Notes under the pieces: model-generated
The model's database searches: none
Told to the model about the DNA's origin: nothing
The model's input: only the letters and a program-made list of their open reading frames with translations
Position numbers and translations under genes: made by a program
DNA from: Anaerolineales bacterium
Lineage (GTDB): Bacteria > Chloroflexota > Anaerolineae > Anaerolineales > DRMV01
Assembly (NCBI GenBank): GCA_026991215.1
Contig: JALXBY010000043.1
Location: 1-8,298 of the forward strand
DNA: 8,298 nucleotides
Direction of reading: 5' to 3'
In this document: piece by piece, positions 1 to 5,934 of the stretch
Numbering within the stretch: position 1 is the first letter of the stretch
Layout of the letters: each line of letters opens with the position of its first letter

Positions 1-9
1 GGGAGAAGG

Positions 10-83
10 TCGGGGCGGGCGGATTTGAACCGCCGACCCCCGCAACCCCATTGCGGTGCGCTACCGGGCTGCGCCACGCCCCG
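10..83 (-). tRNA. tRNA-Pro (anticodon GGG)
   Basis: The reverse complement folds into a full cloverleaf. The acceptor stem is CGGGGCG/CGCCCCG, with C1:G72 and discriminator A73 as usual for bacterial proline tRNAs. The D stem is GCGC/GCGC, the anticodon stem CCGCA/TGCGG with loop ATGGGGT, the variable loop has five bases, and the T arm is GGCGG-TTCAAAT-CCGCC. The anticodon lies at 47-49 and reads GGG, so it decodes CCC (and CCU by wobble). The 3' CCA is not encoded: the bases after the discriminator read CCT. Confidence 0.96.
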
Positions 84-99
84 ACATGGGTCGGCCCCC

Positions 100-128
100 A
101 TTATACTCGCGGGACCTGGGCATTACAA
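100..128 (-). promoter_or_regulatory. sigma70-type promoter of the tRNA-Pro gene
   Basis: On the minus strand a TTGTAA -35 box (123-128) and a perfect TATAAT -10 box (100-105) are separated by 17 bases. Initiation would fall near 93, about 10 bases before the mature tRNA 5' end. The position and near-consensus boxes make this a convincing stable-RNA promoter. Confidence 0.8.
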
Positions 129-155
129 GGTTGGTTGGGGGCTGGCAAACATTTT

Positions 156-169
156 CATGTTCTAACATG
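156..169. repeat. 14-bp perfect inverted repeat CATGTT-CT-AACATG
   Basis: Two 6-bp arms are separated by CT in the stretch between the divergent tRNA and regulator promoters. The repeat is dyad-symmetric like a small operator, but it matches no protein-specific consensus I can name. It lies about 80 bases upstream of the regulator's -35 box. Confidence 0.35.
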
Positions 170-246
170 CGCCCGCACAAAGAGACGGAAAACACTTGCC
201 CAATGGTTCTTGGCACTTTTATCAATATTCGAAAAACATCACCCCC

Positions 247-275
247 TTGACCTGGGGGCATCTTGTCTTTATGAT
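247..275 (+). promoter_or_regulatory. sigma70-type promoter of the regulator-transporter operon
   Basis: TTGACC (247-252) and TATGAT (270-275) are separated by exactly 17 bases, which predicts initiation near 282. The -35 box is bracketed by C5 (242-246) and G5 (254-258) runs that form a short inverted repeat. No comparably good promoter is seen before any later gene up to aglG, so this one probably serves the whole operon. Confidence 0.72.
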
Positions 276-278
276 TTT

Positions 279-294
279 GGTAACAGGTGTTACC
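279..294. promoter_or_regulatory. probable operator for the LacI-family regulator
   Basis: GGTAACAGGTGTTACC is a perfect dyad with 7-bp arms and a GG centre. It lies three bases after the -10 box and covers the predicted start of transcription. LacI-family repressors bind even-length palindromes of this size, and a site at +1 would block initiation, so autorepression is the simplest reading. The usual central CG of LacI-family sites is GG here, which is atypical. Confidence 0.62.
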
Positions 295-317
295 TATCCC
301 GCCCGCCGGGAGCCTTT

Positions 318-1355
318 ATGCCCCGTAAGCGCCGCGCTTCTTCTTTTGATGTGGCCCGCCTGGCCGGGGTTTCCCGAACCACGGTTTCCCTGGTGTTGAA
401 CAACGCGCCCCATGCCCATATCAGTGAAGAGACCCGCCGCCGGGTCTGGGAGGCGGCAAGGAAACTTCAATACTTCCCCCATGCCGCGGCCCGCAGCCTG
501 GTGGAAGGCCGCACCCGGACCGTGGCCCTGGTCTGGCATCGGGGGCCTGACGTGAACTACCGGGACGTCTTCCTCCCTGGGTTGTTGCAAGGGTTGGCTT
601 CGGCCCTGCACGCGCAGGGCTACTCGCTGCTGTTCCGACCTATCGAACCCCAGGAACCCGATGACGTGGTGCTGGAACTGGCCCTGGGCGGGTATGCCGA
701 CGGCCTCATCATCTCCGGCCCCAAAGCCGAGGACCCGGTGCTGGCCGAACTGGTCCGGCGGGAGGTGCCCGTGGTGCTCCATGGGCAGGTGCCGGGGCTG
801 GCGCTGCCCTATGTGGACGTGGACAACGTGGCCGGCGCCAAACGAGCGGTTTCCCACTTACTGCGCCTGGGCCACCGCCGTATTGCCATCATCACGAACG
901 CGCGGCCGGAGTACGTTTCCGCGCGGCAGCGTCTGGAGGGGTACCGGCTCGCGCTGCGGGAGGCCGGGATTACCCCACTTCCCCAATGGATTCAATACGG
1001 CGACTTCGACGAAGCCAGCGGCCGCAAGGCCATGCAAGCCCTGCTGGAAGTGCAGCCCCGGCCTACCGCGGTGTTCGTGGCCAGCGATTTGGTGGCCCTG
1101 GGCGCGCTTTATGCCCTGTGGGAAGCCGGAGTCCGGGTCCCCCAGGACATGGCGGTGGTGGGCTTCGACGACCTTCCCCTGGCCGCCTACACCATCCCGC
1201 CCCTGACCACCGTTCGGGTCCCGGCCTGGGACTTGGGGTTTGCCGCGGGGCAGTTGATGCTGCATCGCCTGCAGGGGCGGCCCGCGGTTTCCCAACGGCT
1301 TCCGATCGAACTCGTGGTGCGGGCTTCGTGCGGTTCCGGTTCAAACACCCCATAG
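318..1355 (+). CDS. LacI-family transcriptional regulator (sugar-responsive)
   Basis: The 345-residue length is normal for the LacI/GalR family. An N-terminal helix-turn-helix spans about residues 9-28 (FDVARLAGVSRTTVSLVLNN). The hinge-helix region follows at about 52-61 (YFPHAAARSL), then a periplasmic-binding-protein-like effector domain, with the family signature VVGFDD at 280-285 followed by PPLTTV. The frame is open upstream to base 51, which would run into the tRNA gene. The ATG at 318 is chosen because the protein then starts directly before the DNA-binding domain and GGGAG (308-312) sits five bases upstream. The stop is 12 bases before the binding-protein gene, so the two are co-transcribed. 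The likely role is repression of this operon in the absence of its sugar, acting at the palindrome at 279-294. The effector identity (trehalose or another alpha-glucoside) is inferred from the neighbours only. Confidence 0.93.
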   Translation: MPRKRRASSFDVARLAGVSRTTVSLVLNNAPHAHISEETRRRVWEAARKLQYFPHAAARSLVEGRTRTVALVWHRGPDVNYRDVFLPGLLQGLASALHAQGYSLLFRPIEPQEPDDVVLELALGGYADGLIISGPKAEDPVLAELVRREVPVVLHGQVPGLALPYVDVDNVAGAKRAVSHLLRLGHRRIAIITNARPEYVSARQRLEGYRLALREAGITPLPQWIQYGDFDEASGRKAMQALLEVQPRPTAVFVASDLVALGALYALWEAGVRVPQDMAVVGFDDLPLAAYTIPPLTTVRVPAWDLGFAAGQLMLHRLQGRPAVSQRLPIELVVRASCGSGSNTP

Positions 1356-1367
1356 GGGAGGTGTGTC

Positions 1368-2726
1368 ATGCGACGGCTGCTGCTCGTGTTCCTGTTCGTG
1401 CTTGGGCTGGCGTTGCTGGCCGCGTGCCAGCCCGAAAAGGTCGTGGAGACCGTGGTCGTCACCCAAGAGGTCGTCAAGGAAAAGCAAGTGGTCGTGACCC
1501 AGGAGGTGGTGAAAACCGTCGAAGTCAGGCCCAAGAAGAGCGCCATCGTGGTCCTGGGCGTGTGGGGCGGCTCGGAGCGGGAGGCCTTCCAGGATGCGGT
1601 CGCGCCCTTCACCGAGAAGACAGGCATCGGCGTGGCCTTTGAAGGCACCCGCGACCTGGCCGCGGTGCTGACCACACGCGTGGAGGCCGGGAACCCGCCG
1701 GACATCGCCATCCTCCCCAACCCCGGCCAGTTGTACGAGTTCGCGGCCCAGGGCAAGCTGGTTCCCCTGGATGACATCCTCGATGTGGAACAAATCAAGA
1801 AGGACTATGGGCAATCCTGGGTCGATCTGGCCAGCTATGATGGCAAGCTCTACGGCATCTTCTACAAGGTGGCCATCAAGAGCCTGGTCTGGTACAACCC
1901 CAAAGCGTTTGAGGCCCGGGGCTACACCGTGCCCACGACCTGGGACGAAATGATGGACCTGACCGAACAGATTGCCCAGGACGGCGCGACCGCGTGGTGC
2001 ATCGGCCTGGAGAGCGGTGCGGCCAGCGGCTGGCCCGGTACCGACTGGATCGAAGACATCATGCTGCGCACTGCAGGGCCTGAAGTGTACGACCAGTGGG
2101 TCCGCCACGAAATCCCCTGGACCGACCCCGCGGTCAAGAAGGCCTGGGAGATGTTCGGCGAGATCGTGCTCAACGAGAATTACGTCTACGGTGGTCCCCA
2201 GGGTGCGCTCAATACGAACTTCGGCGATGCGCCCCGGCCCCTCTTCGAGGACCCGCCCGGCTGTTACCTGCACCGTCAGGCTTCCTTCATCACCGGCTTC
2301 TTCCCTGAGGGTCTGAAGGCGGGCGAGGATTACAACTTCTTCGTGCTGCCGCCCATCGACCCCAAGTGGGGCACCCCGGCCCTCATCGCGGGCGACGTGG
2401 TGGTGGTCTTCAACGACACGCCCGAAGTGCGGGAATTCGTGAAGTACCTGGCCAGCGCGGAACCCCAGACCATCTGGGCCAAGAAGGGAGGCTTCATCTC
2501 CGCGAACAAGCAGGTACCCCTGGACGCCTACCCCGACGACCTGACCCGCAACATGGCCAAGGCCATCGTGGAGGCCGAAGTGGCCCGCTTCGACGGCTCG
2601 GACCTGATGCCGGCCGCGGTGGGTGCGGGTGCGTTCTGGCAGGGCGTGCTGGACTATGTGAGCGGCCAGCCGCTGGATGAGGTGCTCCAGGCCATCGAAG
2701 CCGCGGCCCAGGATGCGTACAAGTAG
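1368..2726 (+). CDS. aglE: alpha-glucoside ABC transporter substrate-binding lipoprotein (AglE type)
   Basis: This 452-residue extracytoplasmic sugar-binding protein captures an alpha-glucoside for the two permeases downstream. Residues 1-20 are a lipoprotein signal peptide (RR, hydrophobic core, lipobox LAAC with Cys20). Residues 21-53 are a Val/Thr/Glu/Lys-rich linker containing VVVTQEVVK twice (29-37 and 41-49), a style common in Chloroflexota binding proteins. The rest is a family-1 solute-binding fold. Stretches such as QSWVDL, IKSLVWY, WCIGLESG, TDWIEDIMLRT, CYLHRQASFI and RFDGSDLMP resemble rhizobial AglE, a binding protein for sucrose, maltose and trehalose, as I recall it. A strong GGGGAGGTG ribosome binding site precedes the ATG, 12 bases after the regulator's stop. 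The stop codon TAG forms the first bases of the repeat element that follows. Confidence 0.92.
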   Translation: MRRLLLVFLFVLGLALLAACQPEKVVETVVVTQEVVKEKQVVVTQEVVKTVEVRPKKSAIVVLGVWGGSEREAFQDAVAPFTEKTGIGVAFEGTRDLAAVLTTRVEAGNPPDIAILPNPGQLYEFAAQGKLVPLDDILDVEQIKKDYGQSWVDLASYDGKLYGIFYKVAIKSLVWYNPKAFEARGYTVPTTWDEMMDLTEQIAQDGATAWCIGLESGAASGWPGTDWIEDIMLRTAGPEVYDQWVRHEIPWTDPAVKKAWEMFGEIVLNENYVYGGPQGALNTNFGDAPRPLFEDPPGCYLHRQASFITGFFPEGLKAGEDYNFFVLPPIDPKWGTPALIAGDVVVVFNDTPEVREFVKYLASAEPQTIWAKKGGFISANKQVPLDAYPDDLTRNMAKAIVEAEVARFDGSDLMPAAVGAGAFWQGVLDYVSGQPLDEVLQAIEAAAQDAYK

Positions 2727-2870
2727 CCGTGAGCGGATAGCCGTGAGCGGATAGCCGTTAGCAGATAGCGGGTAGCGAGGGAAGCGGTGGGCTGGAGGAT
2801 CTCTTCCGCCGGCCCACCGCCCCCCAACAACCGCTGGCTGCTGACTGCTGACCGCTGACTGCCGACTGCC
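2724..2870. repeat. heptad-repeat palindromic intergenic element
   Basis: From 2724, eight 7-base units related to TAGCSGW run in register (TAGCCGT, GAGCGGA, TAGCCGT, GAGCGGA, TAGCCGT, TAGCAGA, TAGCGGG, TAGCGAG). A perfect 9-bp stem follows, GCGGTGGGC (2784-2792) with GCCCACCGC (2812-2820), around a 19-base loop. Five heptads related to GCTGACT then lie at 2833-2867. Read on the other strand these give TCAGCRG units, partly matching the left arm, so the whole forms a long imperfect hairpin. I recognise this as the style of interspersed repeat that yields spurious SAVSSQQ-like peptides in bacterial annotations. It lies between aglE and aglF and could stabilise the 3' end of the aglE message or attenuate downstream transcription. 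That role is inference. Confidence 0.75.
2784..2820. other. GC-rich stem-loop between aglE and aglF
   Basis: A perfect 9-bp stem GCGGTGGGC/GCCCACCGC can be extended inward by a T-G wobble and two G-C pairs. There is no downstream T-run, so it is not a standard intrinsic terminator. A stem at this spot fits the common arrangement in which the binding-protein message is protected and made in excess of the permeases. Confidence 0.5.
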
Positions 2871-2880
2871 CTGACGAGCC

Positions 2881-3750
2881 ATGCGCTGGCAAAAGCCCTG
2901 GCTTCCCTGGTTGTATCTGGCACCGGCCCTGCTCATTGTGGCCGCGTACCTGGTGTACCCCACGGTAGAGACCATTCGCCTGAGTTTCTACGACGCGCGG
3001 GGCACCACCTTCGTGGGCTGGGAGAACTACCGCTGGGTCTTCACCGCGCGGCCCATGCGCATTGCGTTCCGCAACAACCTGTTGTGGATTGTGTTTTTCA
3101 CCTCGGCCACGGTGAGCCTGGGCCTGGTCCTCGCGGTCATGGCCGACCGGGTTGGATACGAAAAGTGGTTCAAGTCCGCGGTGTTCCTGCCCATGGCGAT
3201 TTCGTTCGCCGGTGCGGGGGTCATCTGGCTCTTCATGTACGCCTACCGACCTCCCCAGGCGCCCCAGATTGGGTTGCTCAACGCCATCCTGGTAGACGTG
3301 TTTGACGCCAGGCCCATCGCCTGGCTCACCGACCGGCGCATCAACAACTTCGCGCTCATCGCAGTGGGCGTGTGGATTTGGACCGGGTTCTGCCTGGTCA
3401 TCCTTTCCGCGGCCTATAAGGGCATCCCCAGGGAACTTTTGGAAGCCGCGCGGGTGGACGGCGCGACTGAATGGCAGATTTTCTGGCGCATCATCCTCCC
3501 CTTGATGAAGCCCACCCTCGCGGTGGTGACCACGACCATGATCATCAACGTGCTCAAGGTGTTCGATATCGTCTACGTCATGACCAACGGCAATTACGAC
3601 ACCGAAGTCATCGCCAACCGGATGTACAAGGAGATGTTCCACTTTCGGAACTTCGGGCGGGCCAGCGCGATTGCCGTGGTCCTGCTTCTGGCCATCCTGC
3701 CGGTGATGCTGGTCAACATGGGGCGCTTTATGGAAGGCGGCCGAGAGTAA
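2881..3750 (+). CDS. aglF: alpha-glucoside ABC transporter permease 1 (AglF type)
   Basis: This 289-residue inner-membrane subunit belongs to the MalF-like binding-protein-dependent permeases. Hydrophobic segments are visible at about residues 11-27, 65-87, 99-121, 157-178, 212-234 and 262-280, the expected six. The cytoplasmic EAA loop that docks the ATPase is at 188-207 (EAARVDGATEWQIFWRIILP), with Gly194 and Pro207 in the conserved positions. The sequence around VLKVFDIVYVMTNGNYDTEVIANRMY is characteristic of AglF-like subunits. The ATG at 2881 gives a usual N-terminus leading into the first membrane helix. No good Shine-Dalgarno sequence stands before it (the preceding bases are ccctgacgagcc), so translation may be weak or depend on the upstream message. 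The partner permease is not adjacent: two Uma2 genes separate them. Confidence 0.92.
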   Translation: MRWQKPWLPWLYLAPALLIVAAYLVYPTVETIRLSFYDARGTTFVGWENYRWVFTARPMRIAFRNNLLWIVFFTSATVSLGLVLAVMADRVGYEKWFKSAVFLPMAISFAGAGVIWLFMYAYRPPQAPQIGLLNAILVDVFDARPIAWLTDRRINNFALIAVGVWIWTGFCLVILSAAYKGIPRELLEAARVDGATEWQIFWRIILPLMKPTLAVVTTTMIINVLKVFDIVYVMTNGNYDTEVIANRMYKEMFHFRNFGRASAIAVVLLLAILPVMLVNMGRFMEGGRE

Positions 3751-3770
3751 AATGAAAACACCTGCCCGCG

Positions 3771-4389
3771 CGGAGGGAACGGATGACGCTGGCGGAAACG
3801 GTCAGGGTGCGGCCTTACACCACATGGCGGTTCACGGTGGAAGACTATCACCGCATGGCCGAAGTGGGCATCTTGGGGGAAGATGACCGGGTGGAACTCA
3901 TCGAAGGGGAACTGGTCATGAGTTCGCCCATCAGCAGCCGCCATGCCGCGTGCGTGGACCGATTGACCGCGCTCCTGCTCCCCCCGTTGCAAGGCCGGGC
4001 CATTGTGCGCGTGCAAAGCCCCCTGCGCCTGGGGGAACATTCGGAGCCGGAGCCGGACCTGATGTTGCTTCGGCCCCGGGCGGACTTCTACCGGGATGCG
4101 CATCCCGGCCCGGAGGACGTGTACCTGGTAATCGAGGTGAGCGAAACGTCCCTGGCCTACGACCGGGAGGTCAAACTGCCCCTGTACGCCCGCTTTGGGG
4201 TGCCTGAGGTGTGGCTGGTCAACCTGGTGGAAGACCGGCTGGAGGTGTACCGGGCCCCGCGCAGCGGGTCGTACACCCACAAGGCCGTGTACACGCAAGG
4301 CCGCGTTGCACCCCAGGCCTTCCCGGACCTGGACCTGGACGTCGCGGCCATCCTCTTGCGGGATGTGAATGCCCCCCGCCGCAGGCCAG
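3771..4389. repeat. tandem duplication, copy 1 (Uma2 unit)
   Basis: This stretch is repeated without gaps at 4435-5053, an offset of 664 bases. It starts in the ribosome binding site (CGGAGG) and ends in the last codons of the Uma2 gene, so the duplicated unit is one gene with its translation signal. The two copies differ at only about 2 percent of positions, except in one patch (3954-4028 against 4618-4692), where I count about 21 differences in 75 bases. Confidence 0.93.
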
Positions 4390-4406
4390 ACCCCGAAGTG
4401 GGTTGA
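3783..4406 (+). CDS. Uma2-family (DUF820) restriction-endonuclease-fold protein, copy A
   Basis: This 207-residue protein of the Uma2/DUF820 family has a PD-(D/E)xK nuclease fold, a group abundant in Chloroflexota and Cyanobacteria whose biological role is not settled. Visible landmarks are the N-terminal VEDYHRM and DRVELIEGELV (36-45), the acidic EPEPDLMLL (88-96) with candidate metal ligand Asp92, VYLVIEVSETS (113-123) with Glu118, Asp127 and Lys131 in YDREVKLPLYA, and the family ending GVPEVWLVNL (139-148). All presumed catalytic acidic and lysine residues are present, so it looks functional. GGAGGG six to eleven bases before the ATG is a good ribosome binding site. It begins 32 bases after aglF and is followed by a near-identical copy, interrupting the permease pair. 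It has no evident link to sugar transport. Its last residues (DPEVG) differ from copy B. Confidence 0.88.
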   Translation: MTLAETVRVRPYTTWRFTVEDYHRMAEVGILGEDDRVELIEGELVMSSPISSRHAACVDRLTALLLPPLQGRAIVRVQSPLRLGEHSEPEPDLMLLRPRADFYRDAHPGPEDVYLVIEVSETSLAYDREVKLPLYARFGVPEVWLVNLVEDRLEVYRAPRSGSYTHKAVYTQGRVAPQAFPDLDLDVAAILLRDVNAPRRRPDPEVG

Positions 4407-4434
4407 GCATCTGAACCGGAGTCCGGCATGTTCT

Positions 4435-5053
4435 CGGAGGAAAGGGATGACGCTGGCGGAAACGGTCAGGGTGCGGCCCTATACCACATGGCGGTTCACG
4501 GTGGAAGACTATCACCGCATGGCCGAAGTGGGCATCTTGGGGGAGGACGACCGGGTGGAACTCATTGAAGGGGAACTGGTCATGAGTTCGCCCATCAGCA
4601 GCCGCCATGCCGCGTGCGTCAAACGGCTGAACGCCCTGTTCAGCACCGCATTGCAGGGCCGGGCCATCGTGGGCGTGCAGGACCCCCTGCGCCTGGGGGA
4701 ACATTCGGAGCCGGAGCCGGACCTGATGTTGCTTCGGCCCCGGGCGGACTTCTACCGGGATGCGCATCCCGGCCCGGAGGACGTGTACCTGGTGGTTGAG
4801 GTGAGCGAGACGTCCCTGGCCTACGACCGGGAGGTCAAACTGCCCCTGTACGCCCGCTTTGGGGTGCCTGAGGTGTGGCTGGTCAACCTGGTGGAAGACC
4901 GGCTGGAGGTGTACCGGGCCCCACGCAGCGGGTCGTACACCCACAAGGCCGTGTACACGCAAGGCCGCGTTGCACCCCAGGCCTTCCCGGATCTGGACCT
5001 GGACGTCGCGGCCATCCTCTTGCGGGATGTGAATGCCCCCCGCCGCAGGCCAG
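4435..5053. repeat. tandem duplication, copy 2 (Uma2 unit)
   Basis: This is the second member of the gapless tandem duplication at 3771-4389. The copies lose similarity immediately after CGCAGGCCAG, where copy 1 continues to a later stop and copy 2 ends within two codons. The absence of insertions or deletions over about 619 bases points to a recent duplication or ongoing conversion. Confidence 0.93.
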
Positions 5054-5058
5054 CGTGA
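4447..5058 (+). CDS. Uma2-family (DUF820) restriction-endonuclease-fold protein, copy B
   Basis: This 203-residue paralogue of the preceding gene has the same Uma2 landmarks and catalytic residues (Asp92, Glu118, Asp127, Lys131). An in-frame ATG at 4369 would add 26 residues, but they fall inside the end of copy A. The ATG at 4447 matches the start of copy A and has a strong GGAGGAAAGGG just before it. I count nine substitutions against copy A in the shared region. Eight of them lie in residues 59-79 (D59K, T62N, L65F, L66S, P67T, P68A, R76G, S79D), with I117V outside. The protein ends RRRPA, shorter than copy A. It is 40 bases from copy A and 21 bases from aglG, so it is probably read on the same transcript. 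Functional difference between the copies, perhaps in DNA contact or partner specificity, is only inferred from the clustering. Confidence 0.88.
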   Translation: MTLAETVRVRPYTTWRFTVEDYHRMAEVGILGEDDRVELIEGELVMSSPISSRHAACVKRLNALFSTALQGRAIVGVQDPLRLGEHSEPEPDLMLLRPRADFYRDAHPGPEDVYLVVEVSETSLAYDREVKLPLYARFGVPEVWLVNLVEDRLEVYRAPRSGSYTHKAVYTQGRVAPQAFPDLDLDVAAILLRDVNAPRRRPA

Positions 5059-5079
5059 CCGCGTTCCCCTGGAGGCCGT

Positions 5080-5934
5080 ATGGTGCGTCGTCTCTCTGCC
5101 GCGCGTTTGTTGCTCCACGGCGTGCTGATTTCCGTGGCCCTGATATGGCTTACCCCCACGGTGGGCCTGCTGGTCAGTTCCTTCCGCCCCCGGGACGCGG
5201 TGCTTTCCAGCGGATGGTGGACGGTGTTCGCCCACTTCTGGGACCTGCGGCAGTTCACCCTGCAAAACTATGTGGAAATCCTGACCGCGCAGGGCATGGC
5301 CCGGGCCTTTCGCAACAGCCTCATCATCACCATTCCCTCTACGGTGATTCCCATTGCCGTGGCCGCGCTGGCTGCGTACGCGTTCGCGTGGATGGACTTC
5401 CCGGGGCGGCGTTTCCTGTTCGGCCTGCTCGTAGGCCTGATGATTGTCCCCCTGCAAATGACCCTGATTCCCCTGCTCCGGGTCTACAACCGCCTGGGCC
5501 TGGCCGGGACCTTCGTAGGCATCTGGCTGGCCCATACCGGATACGGCCTGCCCTTTGCCATTTACCTCTTGCGCAATTTCTTCGCCGCGCTGCCAAGGGA
5601 CCTGTTTGAATCCGCATATCTGGACGGCGCTTCCCAGTGGACCGCGTTCTGGCGGCTGGCCCTGCCCCTTTCCACGCCAGCCCTGGCTTCTCTGGCTATC
5701 TTCCAGTTCTTGTGGGTGTGGAACGACCTGTTGGTAGCCCTGATTTACCTGGGCGGCACGGAGGACGTCGCGCCCCTGACCGTGAAGCTTACGGGCCTGG
5801 TCAACTCCCTGGGCCAGAACTGGCACCTGCTCACCGCGGCCGCGTTCGTAACCATGGCCCTGCCCCTGGTGGTCTTCCTCACCCTGCAGCGCTACTTCGT
5901 ACGGGGCATCCTGGCCGGTTCCATAAAGGGTTAG
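5080..5934 (+). CDS. aglG: alpha-glucoside ABC transporter permease 2 (AglG type)
   Basis: This 284-residue inner-membrane MalG-like subunit would form the channel with AglF. Hydrophobic segments lie at about residues 12-33, 79-104, 112-132, 145-164, 200-224 and 252-270. The ATPase-docking EAA loop is at 177-196 (ESAYLDGASQWTAFWRLALP), with Gly183 and Pro196 in place. The stretch GIWLAHTGYGLPFAIYLLRNFF followed later by ALASLAIFQFLWVWNDLLVALIYLGG is typical of AglG-type permeases. GGAGG lies four bases before the ATG, a rather short spacing. In the usual agl order this gene follows aglF directly; here it is about 1.3 kb away, beyond the Uma2 pair. No ATPase gene follows, so a shared MsmK/MsiK-like ATPase elsewhere in the genome is expected. 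No clear terminator is visible before the convergent PIN gene. Confidence 0.92.
   Translation: MVRRLSAARLLLHGVLISVALIWLTPTVGLLVSSFRPRDAVLSSGWWTVFAHFWDLRQFTLQNYVEILTAQGMARAFRNSLIITIPSTVIPIAVAALAAYAFAWMDFPGRRFLFGLLVGLMIVPLQMTLIPLLRVYNRLGLAGTFVGIWLAHTGYGLPFAIYLLRNFFAALPRDLFESAYLDGASQWTAFWRLALPLSTPALASLAIFQFLWVWNDLLVALIYLGGTEDVAPLTVKLTGLVNSLGQNWHLLTAAAFVTMALPLVVFLTLQRYFVRGILAGSIKG

Noticed and set aside
51..317. N-terminal extension of the LacI regulator
   Set aside because: It would begin inside the tRNA gene and cross the operon promoter and operator; family length and DNA-binding domain position support 318.
2724..2870. CRISPR-like array
   Set aside because: The repeats are contiguous 7-base units without spacers, and no cas gene is nearby.
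1341..2975. 544-codon open frame on the minus strand opposite aglE
   Set aside because: It is a mirror frame of a GC-rich gene; its N-terminal SAVSSQQ-like peptide comes from the heptad repeat, and it has no recognisable domain.
3771..5053. Insertion sequence carrying the Uma2 genes
   Set aside because: No transposase, terminal inverted repeats or target-site duplications were found; the repeat is a simple tandem gene duplication.
4219..5826. 535-codon open frame on the minus strand opposite Uma2 copy B and aglG
   Set aside because: It overlaps two well-supported genes, is low in complexity (His, Gln, Gly, Arg rich), and spans the tandem duplication in a non-coding frame.
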